DNA of 64,000 nt from the NCBI GenBank assembly GCA_017163975.1, contig JAFFSR010000249.1, positions 3,595,001 through 3,659,000 on the forward strand. Reading direction: 5' to 3'. The stretch comes from Anastatus disparis (Eukaryota; Arthropoda; Insecta; Hymenoptera; Eupelmidae). Shown here in pieces: positions 48,132 to 60,799 of this stretch (its first letter is position 1; the number at the start of each line of letters is the position of its first letter). Both the position numbers and the translations under genes were made by a program. The notes under the pieces are model-generated. The model made no database searches. It was not told the DNA's origin and saw only the letters and a list, made by a program, of their open reading frames with translations.

Positions 48132-48140
48132 CATACTTTA
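46540..48140. repeat. TA-rich complex minisatellite, right-arm copy
   Basis: Mirror of 5649-7465: tgggacatttcatgtcaa cores separated by (TA)n tracts and acacacacagg linkers. The order of units is kept relative to the left arm, but most (TA)n tracts differ in length. Confidence 0.85.
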
Positions 48141-48996
48141 CCTTATCGATGTAGACAATATTTAAAAAATAGTTATTTATTATGCTGTGGTACCCACGAT
48201 CGCCGTCTTTAGATACCTAGGTGTTAATGACAACTTAAACATCATCTACAGCTAAAACTTTTGAAATTTAACTTATAGTTTAATAACTACTTTGAAGTTG
48301 TTTCAAATGTTATCTAGCCAAACATGGATGTTCCGATTAAGATAAACATTGTCTACAAGAATATCTTTTGAAATTTAGCCATTATTTATTAATAACATGT
48401 ACGTTTCCCGAGATGACATCTCACAATATCCAGGTGATCCTGGCTACCTGGAAATCGTCTATATGAATGAATTTTGAAATTTTCCATACCGATTATGAAG
48501 TTTACAGACATTTGCAGGGACTACGTCAAATGAAACTTGGAGATTCTTTTAGATTTCGATTCTAAGGTTGTTTGATTAGGTCGGAGAATACTCGGAAATA
48601 AAAAAATTTTAAAAGAACAATTGTTTAAGATTCATGCAAGTTCCATGAAATATGTTGATTTACTCGCAGTCGATACCCATATATAAAGATCATTCATACA
48701 AATCATCTCGCATATAAATTTGCGGTAGTATCCCTACTAATTTATGAATTTTTCGTTCGAATAATGCCAGCGAAATTTAACTTCGAGAAAGCATATTACT
48801 ATTGTAATTAGTGAATAATTTTAACATTTTTTCATCAAACATCATTTCGATATACAGGTAATAAGCGCTATTATTTAAAAAATTTAAAAAAAGTTAATTT
48901 ATTTATTTTATACTTTTTAGTCTATTTATTCAATTATTGTATTTTATTTTTAAAGCATGTTTTTAAAATTTTGTATTTCCTATTTTTAAGTTAAAA

Positions 48997-49560
48997 TTGT
49001 TTTTATTATCATTTAGAGTTACATTGCAACCAGACTTTTCGAAGATTACACTCAGGTACATCCGTTATCGGCGACTTGGTACTCCAGTTCGACCTCTTCA
49101 TCCTAAATCATTATTATGCATTATAGATTCACTTTCAAACCTTGAATTAGGTTTTAGCAGCCTCGAAATCCCCCGGGGAACCCACCTCGACCCAGAGAAA
49201 GCCTCCCCACTTGTACTTCCTCGGAGACGACGTCCATGCGTATTCGGGACAACGTGCATCACTTTGTGGCAATTGTTTGATCTCAAATTCGGTTTTAGCA
49301 ACCCTGAAAACCCCCGAGAAACTCGCCTTGACCCGAAGAAAGCCTCCCCATTTATACTTTCTCGGAGATGACTTTTCACACCCATTATCATCGACCTGGA
49401 TGTCCAGGTACCAAAATGACAACTGATTATTGTATTGTCATCCAAGACCAAAGTCTATGCCAATTGTCAGAATTTATATCTGTCAAAAAGTGCCTGAAAT
49501 CGAGCGCGCAAGATTTGATTACAGACAGACAAACATGCAAACAGACATGAAGGCGAATAT
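48997..49560 (+). repeat. GC-rich ~141-bp tandem repeat, right-arm copy
   Basis: Mirror of 4236-4795. Here the frame 48997-49371 is open across both units, because the stop seen in the left arm reads GGG/GGA-type codons (attcgggac). The encoded units (LEIPRGTHLDPEKASP and PENPRETRLDPKKASP) align at 47-residue spacing. No start context, splice site or known family supports translation. Confidence 0.5.
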
Positions 49561-51204
49561 AAGAAAAGCGTATATAAAAAAATAATATTTACCTACGTTA
49601 AGTCTGCTTTGAGACTAATTATCTTTCGTTTCTTATGACAAAAACAAGTAAATTGAATTTGAGAAAATTTCTATAAGTTACTTAAATTTATGAAAAAGTC
49701 AATATAAATCGTCATTTTTGCAGAATTATGAAGATTATGATTATTTTCGCGGAAATTATAAAGTTATGGAAATTATTTATGGAAACGTTTTCGATTGGAA
49801 AATTTGTGATTATTGCAGTTGAATTTTGTTACATCATCATCAGTTATATCCTCGTTAAAATGAGCCGAAAATTTCTGAAAGAATCGGAACAAATATTTTT
49901 CCGGTCTTTAAAGAATGTTTAAGAACTATTATGAAATGAAAATTGATAAATGTTTCAAGTTTTCCAAATCGTTCCGACATTGAAATTTCAATTATAAGCC
50001 GTTACTCATAAAATTTGGAAAAGTCTATTGTATGCAACTATTTTTCCAGTGATTCAGTTGTAATTTATAAAATTGTGAATTTGGGTGATTCATTATGTTT
50101 CTTTCCGTAATATTTATCTGATGTTGGAGCTACAGCAATCAAGTTTTGCTTTTTTTTATTTCATTAATATCATTTTAAATTCGTAAATTAATAGTATATT
50201 GTGTAACGAGTAAGGTTTAGTTGACTATTGCGCACGAGGGCAAGTTGGCGCACGAGCGTAGCGAATAGCGCCATTGCCCGAGACTCTCACTCTCATATCT
50301 GCCGTACGACTGACTCGCAATAGTATATTTCAATACTTTTTGGTACTATTATTTGTAATTAAATTACATACTTTTAGTTCACCAATTTCACGTTTATACG
50401 GAATAATTACGATTTCGTTAATGTAAAAATAATACAAGAATAGATGATACGATTTACTTTGTCAGAGGTTAAAGCGAGATAGAGTATAAAATTCATCATA
50501 TGGTCGATGAGATACAGTATGAGGGCGCTGCGCTTGTATAAACCTTTGCGATTTTACATTAATTAACGCTTTTGCGTGACATTATTTTACAGAATGTAAC
50601 GTATTTACGTGATTTAATACAAAATAATATTATACATAGCTGTGAAACACACGCCCTCAAAAAACAACACACGCAGCGCGCGCTATTAGCTACTTACTAC
50701 CCCGAAAACGCATGCGCTATAGGCCGCTTACTCAGCACGGATGAGAAAAACAAATATAATGACTTGTCCGCACTAAAGCTATGTTAATACAATAATTTTT
50801 GTTAAAATAAAAAATCATTTAAACTTGTAAATTTTTTATGAACTTGGATTGGAAATTATATCAAGCTCGACAAACCTAATCTTAAAATACGTTACATTGA
50901 AAGTTTGTATTATTACTTTTTATGTAGTATTTTCGTGGGTTTCTTGAGTTGTCCGCACTCGAGTTGAATCTTACAAATTTTTTCTTTGTCGCAAAAAAAT
51001 GTTATTAAACGCATTGTTTATTCATAACTTGGGATTGGAAATATTATTAGAAGACTGGAAGCTTCGTCATGCTCTTAAAAATAAAAATAATGTTATCTAA
51101 TTTTAAAAATAATATTAATCTGAATAATATATCCTCATCAGAAAAGTTATTGTAATTTATATATTTTTAGAACCTTTCCAATTTCATGTGTACCACTATG
51201 GTAT

Positions 51205-51580
51205 TATATGGGGATATCCATCCAACTTTAAATTCTCTAGTAACAGGTCATTATTGAAACTAGGTTATAATCTTTTGTGCTATCCTGTAACTCTCTTTCT
51301 GATGTATTTTGTAAATGTGCCACAAACGGCGCAGCAGATAATTCTATAAAAAGTAAATTTACACATAAGATAAATTACGGTAATTTTTTATGTGTAAAAA
51401 TGAATGTTTCATAGAAATATCTACTGCGCCGTTTGTTAAACATTTACAAAATACATCAGAAGTAGAGTTACAGAATAGCACAAAAGATTTGAACCTAGTT
51501 TAAACAATGTGCATTATGCGGTAACCCAGTAACAGCTGTAATATGACCTGTCACTAGACAATTAAAAGTTTTGTGGATAT
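51205..51580. mobile_element. Palindromic MITE (TATATGGGGATATCCA ends), right-arm copy
   Basis: Mirror of 2197-2580, with the same end motif and palindromic interior. Confidence 0.8.
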
Positions 51581-51924
51581 CCCCATATATCAAAAAATAT
51601 GATTATGACTTCTTCAGATTCTTTATGAATTTCTAATATATTGAATAGTGATTTTTGAAGGGCATATCATAGTATTAATTAAATTAACATATTAATAAAC
51701 TGAAAAATTGCCTAGTATTAATAAATTAGTGCGATTTATTGTATTTATTCACAAAAAAAATTTATAGCTTAGTCGTGTAAAATGGCTTTATTTCCATTAT
51801 CAAACAATTTCATGGTATGCTTAACTATTTCAAGAGTTAAAAAAATTTAACAATATGTATATTTTTTTATAACTTCAAGATCGTTACTGAGAATCATAAA
51901 TAATTTTCACGGTATTTTATTAAT

Positions 51925-52305
51925 AGCAGGTCGTACATCTCTATCCTTTTATAATAAAAAAATTCAATTTTCTGCAAAACCTTATGATTGTAGCAAAAAA
52001 TAAGAAGAAAGCCCCATCTCGTATACTAAAAAGCAATATTTTCTCTTATGAGAAAAAATTATTTTTATCGCTTCGTTTCAAAGAAACCTTTGAAAAACTG
52101 AATTGTCCATCCAAACCTCGATATTTGATGTTTTTCAAGGTTTTTTTCAAAACGAATCGATAAAAAAATTTTTTCCTATTTAAAGAAAATATTGCTTTTT
52201 ATGATACAAGATGGGGCTTTCTCTTTATTTTTTGCTAAAATTATTAGTTTTTGTAAAAAAATCAATTTTTTGATTACAATAGGACATATATACTCGACCT
52301 CCTCT
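51925..52305. mobile_element. Palindromic MITE, right-arm copy of 1477-1866
   Basis: Mirror element with tagcaggtcgtacatctc at one end and actcgacctcctc at the other, halves inverted around about 52110. Confidence 0.7.
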
Positions 52306-52452
52306 TAAGGATCTTTAATAGCTATTAAACTCTTTACAAGATTGTAATAATTCATCTCGATCTACTTCCACAGAGTTCGTGAAGTTTCATTAACCTTTCA
52401 ATCAATATACAGAAAATATAAAGATTCATACGTATTCTTAAATGATCTCATA

Positions 52453-52652
52453 GGAGTCGGTCTGTGGCTCATTCGGTAGAGCGTTGGATTCGTAATCTCG
52501 AGGTTCTGAGTTCGAATCCCGCTCTCGGCCGATTGATACAAGCACCACTGTACGTTACATGTGCTTTGTTCACAAACACACTTACGAGCTCCGTCGCTGA
52601 TTAGCACAGCAATAATAGCATAGCATAAATATAGTGGCGTTAAAAAAAAAAT
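52453..52652 (+). mobile_element. Full-length tRNA-derived SINE, right copy
   Basis: tRNA-like head at 52456-52533, body, then an A-run at 52642-52650. Target duplications are aatgatctcata (52441-52452) and about aataatctcata (52650-52661). Same event as 1128-1332, copied with the arm. Confidence 0.85.
52456..52533 (+). tRNA. tRNA-Thr(CGT)-like head of SINE (pseudo-tRNA), right copy
   Basis: Acceptor stem GTCGGTC/GGCCGAT, D stem GCTC/GAGC, anticodon loop TTCGTAA. Box A is TGGCTCATTCGG (52465-52476) and box B is GTTCGAATCC (52510-52519), 45 nt apart as in tRNA genes. Anticodon stem (TTGGA/TCTCG) and T stem (CTGAG/CCCGC) are mispaired, so tRNA function is unlikely. Confidence 0.7.
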
Positions 52653-53779
52653 AATCTCATAGATTTATAATCATTTATTTACCAATAATTTAATAAATAT
52701 ATTCATACGATGATAAAACGTGAAAAATATTTCTGAAGAATTTTTTAAAATACAATCTAGAAGGATTCTCCTGAAAACTTTACAGTGCTGTTCACTTCTA
52801 AAGCGATCTTAATTGTTCATTAATTGTGAATACAATAAAATTAAGGTTACTATTCCTTAGTAAAACTTAATGAATCAAAAAAGTTCAGAAGGTATCAACG
52901 AAAATCATGACAATTTTTTTCATAAGAGTTCACAAAGTTGTATTATGGACTGGTACCAAAAACCGCAAAAAATTAGAAAGGTTCTTTTACATCAGAATCT
53001 TTCCAAACCTTAATGTACATTTTAACCGGGGTATTTCACCTGAATACGGAGGACATTTATAACTAATATAGGTAGCTAGGAGAGTTTCCGTAGCCGATGG
53101 AGATCCACGGCTCCACCAAAGTTTTTCCTATGTATTTTGGTGCCTTGAACACGAATTTCGAGGGTGGATAGCTGGAAAATAGTTAGGAAAATCTCTAAAG
53201 TAAATTTTCTGGTTGTTAATTCTCCGCAGAAAAACATAATTTTTCGTGTTTTTCATCAAATATTAAGTCGAAAATATTCTTATCAATTTTGCCGTACATT
53301 GCACCATTTCTCTGTAAAAACATCATAAATATAAAAAAAAAACTCATTTTGCCATTTTTAATGATTTTTTTTATATTATTGCACTAATCATTGGTGACTA
53401 ATATAATTAAGAATTTTTACATTTTAATTAGCTAAAATTATTCTTTAATCCACCAACTGTTGATAAAAAAAGAATGGTTTAGGCTGGTTGCGGTCTTCCT
53501 TTAATTTTTCACGAATAATTCAACCGCTTATTCAGAAAGTACCGCGCAACGGTGCTCACATGAAAAAGTCAGGTCGGAAAATAGGGGAGATTGCTATAGT
53601 AACATTAAAGTCCACGGTTCCAAAAATTTTTTTTATATATTTTGTCACTCAACATTAATTTAAAGGGGGTGAAGTCGGAAAATGTCCAGGAAAATTTGTA
53701 TGATATAATTTCCAAAAATTTGAAAAGTCTATTTTTCAAATAAAAAACATTTTGTCGCTTATTTCATGCAATTTTCATG

Positions 53780-54730
53780 CCAAAATTATAAAAAAGAATA
53801 AGTTTTATAATTTTTTTCAATTTTTCATATTAGAATGAGACTATTGTTACAGTGCAGCAGAGATTAGAATAGGATTTCCTAAAATTTTATTTCATTTGCT
53901 AAATTTATGTTATAATTTATAAATACGTTTAATTAATCGTTATTTGTATTTTAATCTTATAACATATTTTACGTGTGGAATTTTTGCTACAAGAACAATA
54001 TGTACAGTACGCTATTCATTATTTTATGAAGTTTAAAAAACTTGTGTTTTTATAATTTATAAAATTTTTTAACGAAGTACAATTTTTTTTTGTGAACTAC
54101 TCTTTTACTGTTACATATTTTGTAAAAATATATCTTTTTAATAAAAAAAATAGGTATATGATTGATTGAAAATATTAATTTTAATTAATTTAATTTATGT
54201 ATAACCCTGTTGAAAAAACTCACTGACATGGTAACATTTTTTTCTAACTATTAATAATTGATTTTATTGATTTGTTGATTGTAATTCTTTAATCATTTAT
54301 TTTATTTCCGCAATTCAATCCAAAATATCCTTAATTTATAATCCTTCAGTTGAAAATTGAGGCAGCACACTAATTATAACACATTCAAAATAATTTATAG
54401 CAGCATTATCAGTGTCACAACCAAATTTTAAAATTGCTAAGCATAAACTTTCAAAACGAATTTCAGGAAAAAGTAATTAACATTGTAAAAGAATTTTTTT
54501 ATTACAGATAACTATTATGGGAAAAACTTTTTTGAAAATAAAATCATATAATCAAATTATCCATCAAAAAGTAAAACCATTCCTTAAAAATCTTTAAGAT
54601 TTTTATCAGTATTAATATTAGCAATTTTTCCTAAATTAGAATTTTTTTTATTTTAAGTAACATAGAAAAAATAACCTGTTTGTGTAACTGATTAAAAACT
54701 GCTCACTCGTTAAAAAAAAATCTGGTGGCA
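53780..54730. other. Beyond the visible right arm, no feature seen
   Basis: AT-rich DNA. It may still be part of the right arm, because its left counterpart lies outside the window. No ORF, RNA or repeat was recognised. Confidence 0.5.
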
Positions 54731-54790
<60 letters not shown>

Positions 54791-55073
54791 GTGTGTGTGT
54801 GCGCGCATGTGAATTGACATAAAATATCCCATGTATATGTATATACATATATTCATAAGCCCATGTGTGTGCGTGCATGCGCCTTGACAGGAACAGCCCC
54901 ATATATATATATATATATATATATATAAAGAAAAATATATACAAACTCAAGTACGTGTGTCATGCATGTAAATTGACATGAAACGACCCGTGTATATAAA
55001 CCTGTGTGTATGTCGCGCGTGTGAATTAACATTAAATATCCCATGTATATGTGTACACAGATATACACACATA

Positions 55074-55121
<48 letters not shown>

Positions 55122-55543
55122 TAAGCCCATGTGTGTGCGTACATGCGAATTGACAGAAACGGTCCCATATATATATATAAATACAAATTTCAAATACATG
55201 TTTAGATGTGTTTGCGTGTTCGAGTTGACAAGATATGTCAAATATATGAAAACCGGTGCGTGCGTGTTGACATGATACGTCCCATATATGTGAACCTAAG
55301 GGCGCTTGGATAGGTGTGTTAGAGTTGTCATGAAATGTCCCATATATATAAACCTGTATAGGCGTGGGTAATAATTGACGTGAAAAATCCTATGTATATT
55401 AACGTGTGTGCATGCATGCGAATCGATATGAAATGTACCATATGTGTAAACCTGTGTGTGTGTGTGTGCGTTCGAATTGACGTGAAAAATCCTATATATA
55501 TTAACGTGCGTGTGCATGCATGCGAATCGACATGAAATGTCCC

Positions 55544-55574
<31 letters not shown>

Positions 55575-56904
55575 TAAGGTTACTAGGATGGGTGTGTGCG
55601 TGTTGTCATAAAATGTCCCACATATATAAAAAAGCCTGTCATTATGAGTATGTACGAGTTGACATGAAATGTCCCATATATAATCCTGTGTGTGTGTGTG
55701 TGTGTGCGTGCGCATTGGCATGAAATGTCCCATATATCTAAACCTGTAAGTGCGTGCGTTCCAATTGACGTGAAAAATCCCATGTTTATTAAAGTCTGTG
55801 TGCATGCATGCGAATAGACATGAAATGTCCCATATATATAAACCTGTGTGTGTGCTTTCGAATTGACGTGAAAAATCCTATGTTTTTTAACGTGCGTGTG
55901 CATGCATGCGAATCGACATGAAATGTCCCATATATGCAAATCTAAGGGTACACGAATGGGTGTGTGCGTGTTGTCATGAAATGTACCACATATAAAGAAA
56001 ACCTGTACTTATGAGTACGTGCTAACCGACATGAAATATCCCATGTATGTATGTATGTATATATATATACATATGTATAAACCAAAATATATACGGGTCA
56101 ACGGGTGCAAGTTGACATGAAACGGACCATGTATATATATATATATCAACTTGTCCGTATGTGTGCGTGTTGGTCGATATGAAATGTTGCATATATATGA
56201 GCCTAGGTGCGTATGTATGTGCGCGTCCACATATATTTTTCTATATACATATATATGATACAAATTCCTTAGTACGTTTAATTAAAAAGGAATTGTGAAA
56301 TTTTTAATTAAAGCCCTCGAATTCACAAATCATAATCATAACTGACGCTCTTTCAATTCACGATTACATTTTGATTTTTTAATTGAAATTTATCTAATTA
56401 AGGATTCCTTTTGATTTTGGAATTAAAGCCCTTTCAATTCACGATTAAATTTTGATTTCTCAATTGAAATTTATTTAATTAAGAATTCCTTTTGATTTTG
56501 GAATTAAAGCCCTTTCAATTCACGATTACATTTTGATTTCTTAATTGAAATTTATTTAATTAAGGATTCCTTTTGATTTTGGAATTAAAGCCCTTTCAAG
56601 TCACGATTAAATTTTGATTTCTTAATTGAAATTTATTTAATTAAGAATTCCTTTTGATTTTGTAATTAAAGCCCTTTCAATTCACGATTACATTTTGATT
56701 TCTCAATTGAAATTTATTTAATTGAGAATTCCTTTTGATTTTTTAATTAAAGCCTTTCCAATTCACGATTAGATTTTGATTTGTTAATTAAAATATTTTT
56801 AATTATTAATTTAAAAGGAATTGTTAATTAAATAAAACTTTAATTACAAATTCAAAAATGATTCGTGATTCAAATAATTTTTAATTACTTTTTTTGCAAC
56901 CCTG
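54731..56904 (+). mobile_element. Third copy: short element with minisatellite and 81-bp array
   Basis: It starts CTGGTGGCACTC and runs through the TA-rich minisatellite (54737-56260) and the 81-bp array (units at 56351, 56432, 56513, 56594, 56675 and about 56757, with the same monomer alternation). It ends ttttgcaaccctg at 56904. Same orientation as the left arm and clearly diverged from it. The two ends are loosely inverted (CTGGTGGCAC against CAGGGTTGCAA), so this may be a nonautonomous TIR element of about 2.2 kb. CAGGG-type ends occur in hAT elements. No 8-bp duplication was seen. Confidence 0.65.
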
Positions 56905-57110
56905 CTTTAGGCGGTACGAGAGAGACTGAGAACGAGATCCTCGCGCTCCGTGAGCCCGAGCTCACTGATCCCCTCTTCTTCAATTGGTTATCTAGATAAT
57001 CTAACTCATCTAGACTGTCCTGTAGAGATGCGCAGAGACCTCTTTGTACTTGTTCGTAGCGTATCTGGATACCCCCATCTACATACTGCATTAGATAATA
57101 GTTATACTAT
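56905..57110 (-). other. GC-richer open stretch next to element end
   Basis: The minus frame from 57091 runs toward 56885 through the element junction at 56904 (LDELDYLDNQLKKRG, then a Ser/Arg-rich stretch). Local GC content is higher than its surroundings, and codon use looks less AT-driven. It could be the edge of an old coding exon cut by the element. No family recognised. Confidence 0.25.
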
Positions 57111-57469
57111 TTTACTATGAACTTCTTTTAAGATGTCAATTTACTCATAGAAATTTCATTATCTTGTATAAAAAAAAATTACATAATATAATTATCCTAT
57201 TTCCTTGTTAAAATTTATCATTTAATTTAATTAACTATGTTTTTTAGTCTTTGCACGTAATTAGATATTCTGAAAGCCCCGTCTACGCTAGAGATTCAAA
57301 ATGAGTTTAAATTGTATATTTGTTTATAATAATTAGTATATAAATTAATTAATTTAAGTTCTTAAAATTCTCTCATAATCAAAAATAATGCTCATATTGA
57401 ATAATCTCTTTAATAACCCCTTTTTTATTAAGTTATACGGTCAAAAAGAAATTGATTGAATTAAGTGTA

Positions 57470-57612
57470 ATGTTGTATCAACGCGTTAGCATCGCGTCTC
57501 TTTGCCTCTCTCTCTTACCCATTATGAAAGACAAGGAGCGCTGCGCTTCACACCGGGCCCCTCGGCGAATGAGATTCGAACACGCGGACCGGCCAACGGC
57601 GGGCTTTTAGTT
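57470..57612. other. GC-rich tRNA-like or SINE-like fragment
   Basis: gttagcatcgcgtctctt at 57485 resembles a tRNA D-arm/anticodon region. gagattcgaacacgc at 57572 resembles box B, reading as gtgttcgaatctc on the minus strand. A full cloverleaf could not be built on either strand. Flanks back to 57110 show nothing. Confidence 0.3.
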
Positions 57613-58801
57613 TAAATTTGAATTATTGTTACAATTACAAAATTTTAATATTTTATTGAAAATCTTTTTATGGAAACTTCCGTTATATATTTTTCAATGC
57701 TTTTTTATAAAAAATGAATTTTTCTGATTACTGTATATAATTTTTTTTCTAAAATATATCAATATTGCTCTACATTACCGATCGAATCTAATTAAAAATT
57801 TTTCTATTCATTTTAATAATTTAAATGCAATTCGGACTCGTTGCACTATTTATTCAATAGTTTGAAAAAGTACTAAAAAATATATAATTCTAAAAGTGTG
57901 ACGAAATTTCAAAGTACTTTAAAATAAAAAGACAGGATGAGGAATAAATATAAAAAAGATTTTTAATTTAGTGTTTTGGAAAATACCCAAATAATATAAA
58001 GTATTTAGATTAATATATTCATTTAAAAAAGATTTTAAAAATTATTATATTAAATAGCACATAATTTAGTATTATTCATATTAACATGATGAAAACCAAA
58101 TACATTGTAGTTCGTAAGCAAATTTATTAAAAATAATAAAATTTAAATAATCTTTAAATATTTAATTTGTTAAATTAATATCCTTTAAAAGCACCTACAA
58201 AATTTTAGAGCTCCATCTGTTTTAGTTACAAAGAACTACACAGTTAGTGAAAAAAACGATAATATTAAATTCTCAAAATTTACATTTTTCAGACCAAAAA
58301 TTATCGAAGTACCTTCCATAAATATGTTTCAATATATTGTTGTTGAATACAGTAAGATGAAACTATTTTTATATTTAGACATTAATCAAGGTAATTCAAA
58401 CGATTACTTAGTATAAAATGTTAAGTTTAGAAAATTGAACTTTCACTCATATCTTTTCACATTTTTATTACTAAAAGACATACCCACGTGAAACTATTGT
58501 GTCAAGTTTATACATAGCTTACTGGATATAGTTTGTATCTGAAAATGATTATATATAACTTTTGTATAACTCTATAAAACCAGATACAAAATATAACAAA
58601 AAATATTTTTAAAATTTATAAAGAAATTATAGATAATTAGATATTCAAAACAAAAAAATTAGAAAGTGAACAAATTTTGATGAAATGTTCAATTAAATTA
58701 AACATTTATGTTCAATTAATTTTTTTATGTTTAATTAATCGTAACACGATTTTTCAGTAGATGCCTGAATACATTAATTACAAATTGACGTAAATTTTTG
58801 T
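57613..58801. other. AT-rich spacer, nothing recognised
   Basis: About 1.2 kb of AT-rich sequence, no supported ORF, RNA or repeat. Confidence 0.5.
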
Positions 58802-58988
58802 CACTTTCCGGAGATGATGTCCAGGTGGCCAGGATGGCCTCTAGGATCACGAAACATCATTCACGAGGAAACACATCTAGTATTATCATTGGAAATATAT
58901 AAATTTTCGTCACTTCCTATAGATGATGTCTAGGTGACCTGGACGGCCTCCAGGTCGACGAAACATCATTCTTGAGTAAGCGAATCTA
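58802..58988 (+). repeat. Two-monomer satellite, left part
   Basis: One type-A monomer (58802; gatgatgtccaggtggcc, ccaggatcacgaaacatc) and most of one type-B monomer (58911; gatgatgtctaggtgacc, ccaggtcgacgaaacatc). They are cut at gaatcta by the insertion at 58989 and resume at 61648. Confidence 0.9.
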
Positions 58989-59605
58989 CACTGAGAGAAA
59001 ATTCATGCCAATAGAGCATTTAGTTTACGTATCCAAAGTTAGTAAGTAATATCCTATGCTTTCATAACAGCGCCATCTACTCTTACGAGGTTTGTGCTAT
59101 CCAAAAACTGTTTGTTTACATGCTTTAGTAACTCCCCACTCTAATATCCTTCGATAGCTAGCGCTGTATCCTCTCATGGGACGTGAAGGAAGTAAACGTG
59201 GCTTGTCCACTATTCTTTCTTTACTGCTAACTATGGCATTCTTCTATTGGGATCTGACATAGACCAGACGCTCTCTGGTGGATAAAATCTGAACGAATGG
59301 TAGCATACAAGCAGAAAGCGTTCGTTGATGCCTCTTGTATGTTCTTGAGTGTCTTACGTGAAAAGATTATTATATCACCGATATTTTTTCTATTTTTAAC
59401 GTACTTTATTATATGTCCTGCTCTGAAAACTTGTTCACTTTTTATAAAATTACATTTGGTAGGATTAGTATATGCCCTATAGCACAGAAATATTCATAAT
59501 TAACAAAAACAGGTACTTGCTCCATATATGACAATGTAAATTGTATGCTATGGTACGCCATCTTAGCTTAGACCACGCCCCCATGTCAGATCCCAATTGC
59601 TCGTC

Positions 59606-60797
59606 GCCTCCTCTTTTGGGTGGAGACGCGAGCAAACACGGCTGGTCTATATCCAAAATCATGTTGCAAATTTCGTTAACGTATTTTCGTAGCGTGAATC
59701 TTTTATTTCTTTTCTTTTTTTATGAAGGGAGATACGTTATAAATATAACCTGTTAAACTTTTTAATTTTAAATAATTATTTCTTAACTTAAAATTTAATT
59801 ATTTTAAACCGCTGGGGGCAGATGAGCATGTACGATTTTACGCCAGAGATATTTCGAAGTAGCGTTGGTCTAGTGCGTAACGTTCGCGCTTTTCCTTTTG
59901 AGTACGCGAGTTCAACTCTTGGTTAGAACCACTTTTTTTAACCTTTTTTCTATTATTTCAATAGATTTTATTGCTTTTTTTTATTTATATTTTTTTTATT
60001 TTCTATTTTTTTATTAATTTTAAAATCTATTTTTTCACAAGTTACTTAAAGTATGCTCGTTTTTTTTATTAATATTTTTAAATAAATTATTTCATATAGA
60101 AAATAATTTAAAATATTAATAAATAAATAATAGTGATGTTTACAATACTATAGTTCAATTTTGTCTTTATAAACATATTTCAATATACAATATGTATTAT
60201 AACATAAATAATAATACCTCAGTTTTATTTATTTATTGTAATTTATTGTAAATTTTATAAACTAAATTATAAATAAATTAAACTATACTATTATAAAATA
60301 AACATCACTATTATAAAATAAACATCACTATTATTTATTTATTAATATTTGTAATTACTACCTATAAAGAATAATTTATTTTTAAAAAAATTTCACTGAA
60401 AAAAACGAGCGTACTTGTGAAAAATTAAATTTTAAAATTATTAAAAAAATAGAAAATCTAAAAAAAAAAAAATATAAAAAGGAATAAAACATATTAAAAC
60501 AATAAAAAAAAATTAAAAAAGTGACCCTAAAAGTTACGCACTAGACCAACGCTACTTCGAAACATCTCTGGCGTAAAATCGTATATGCTCATCTGCCCCC
60601 CAGCTGTTTAAAATAATTAAATTTTAAGTTAAAAATTAATTATTGATAGTTATAAAGTTTAACAGATTATATTTATAATGTCTCTTTCCTCATAAAAAAA
60701 GAAAAGAAAAGAAAAAAAAGATTCACGCAACGAAAATACGTTTACGAAATTTGCGACATGATTTTGGATATAGACCAGCCGTGTTTGCTCGCGTCGC
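59606..60797. repeat. 1.2-kb near-perfect palindrome
   Basis: Left arm gacgcgagcaaacacggctgg (59625) returns inverted at about 60770. tacgattttacgccagag (59832) pairs with its complement at about 60565. The AT-rich centre pairs around 60210. The left-arm sequence outside it (cctcctcttttggg) reappears inverted at 61407 after the nested foldback, so the palindrome was whole before that insertion. Confidence 0.85.
59860..59932 (+). tRNA. tRNA-like sequence in palindrome arm (pseudo)
   Basis: Box A-like TTGGTCTAGTGC (59865-59876) and box B-like GAGTTCAACTC (59908-59918) are 43 nt apart, as in tRNA genes. The T arm gcgag/cttgg pairs at four of five positions. The mirror arm (about 60530-60560) keeps only the first half. 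Anticodon loop and acceptor stem are poor, so this is a SINE or tRNA relic that may retain pol III promoter elements. Confidence 0.45.
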
Positions 60798-60799
60798 TA

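Larger units (their letters stand above)
45950..53779 (-). repeat. Right arm of giant inverted repeat
   Basis: Reverse complement of 1-8115. The inner boundary is the motif CAGGGTTGCAAA starting at 45950; bases before it (ctttgggc) do not match the sequence after 8115. Contents in order: 81-bp array, TA-rich minisatellite, 141-bp GC-rich repeat, two palindromic MITEs and the SINE. The (TA)n tract matching 7121-7344 is only about 36 bp here. The outer end may run past 53779, because the left arm is cut by the window edge. Confidence 0.95.

Noticed and set aside
57470..57612. A functional tRNA gene
   Set aside because: Neither strand gives acceptor, D, anticodon and T stems together. Kept only as a tRNA-like fragment.
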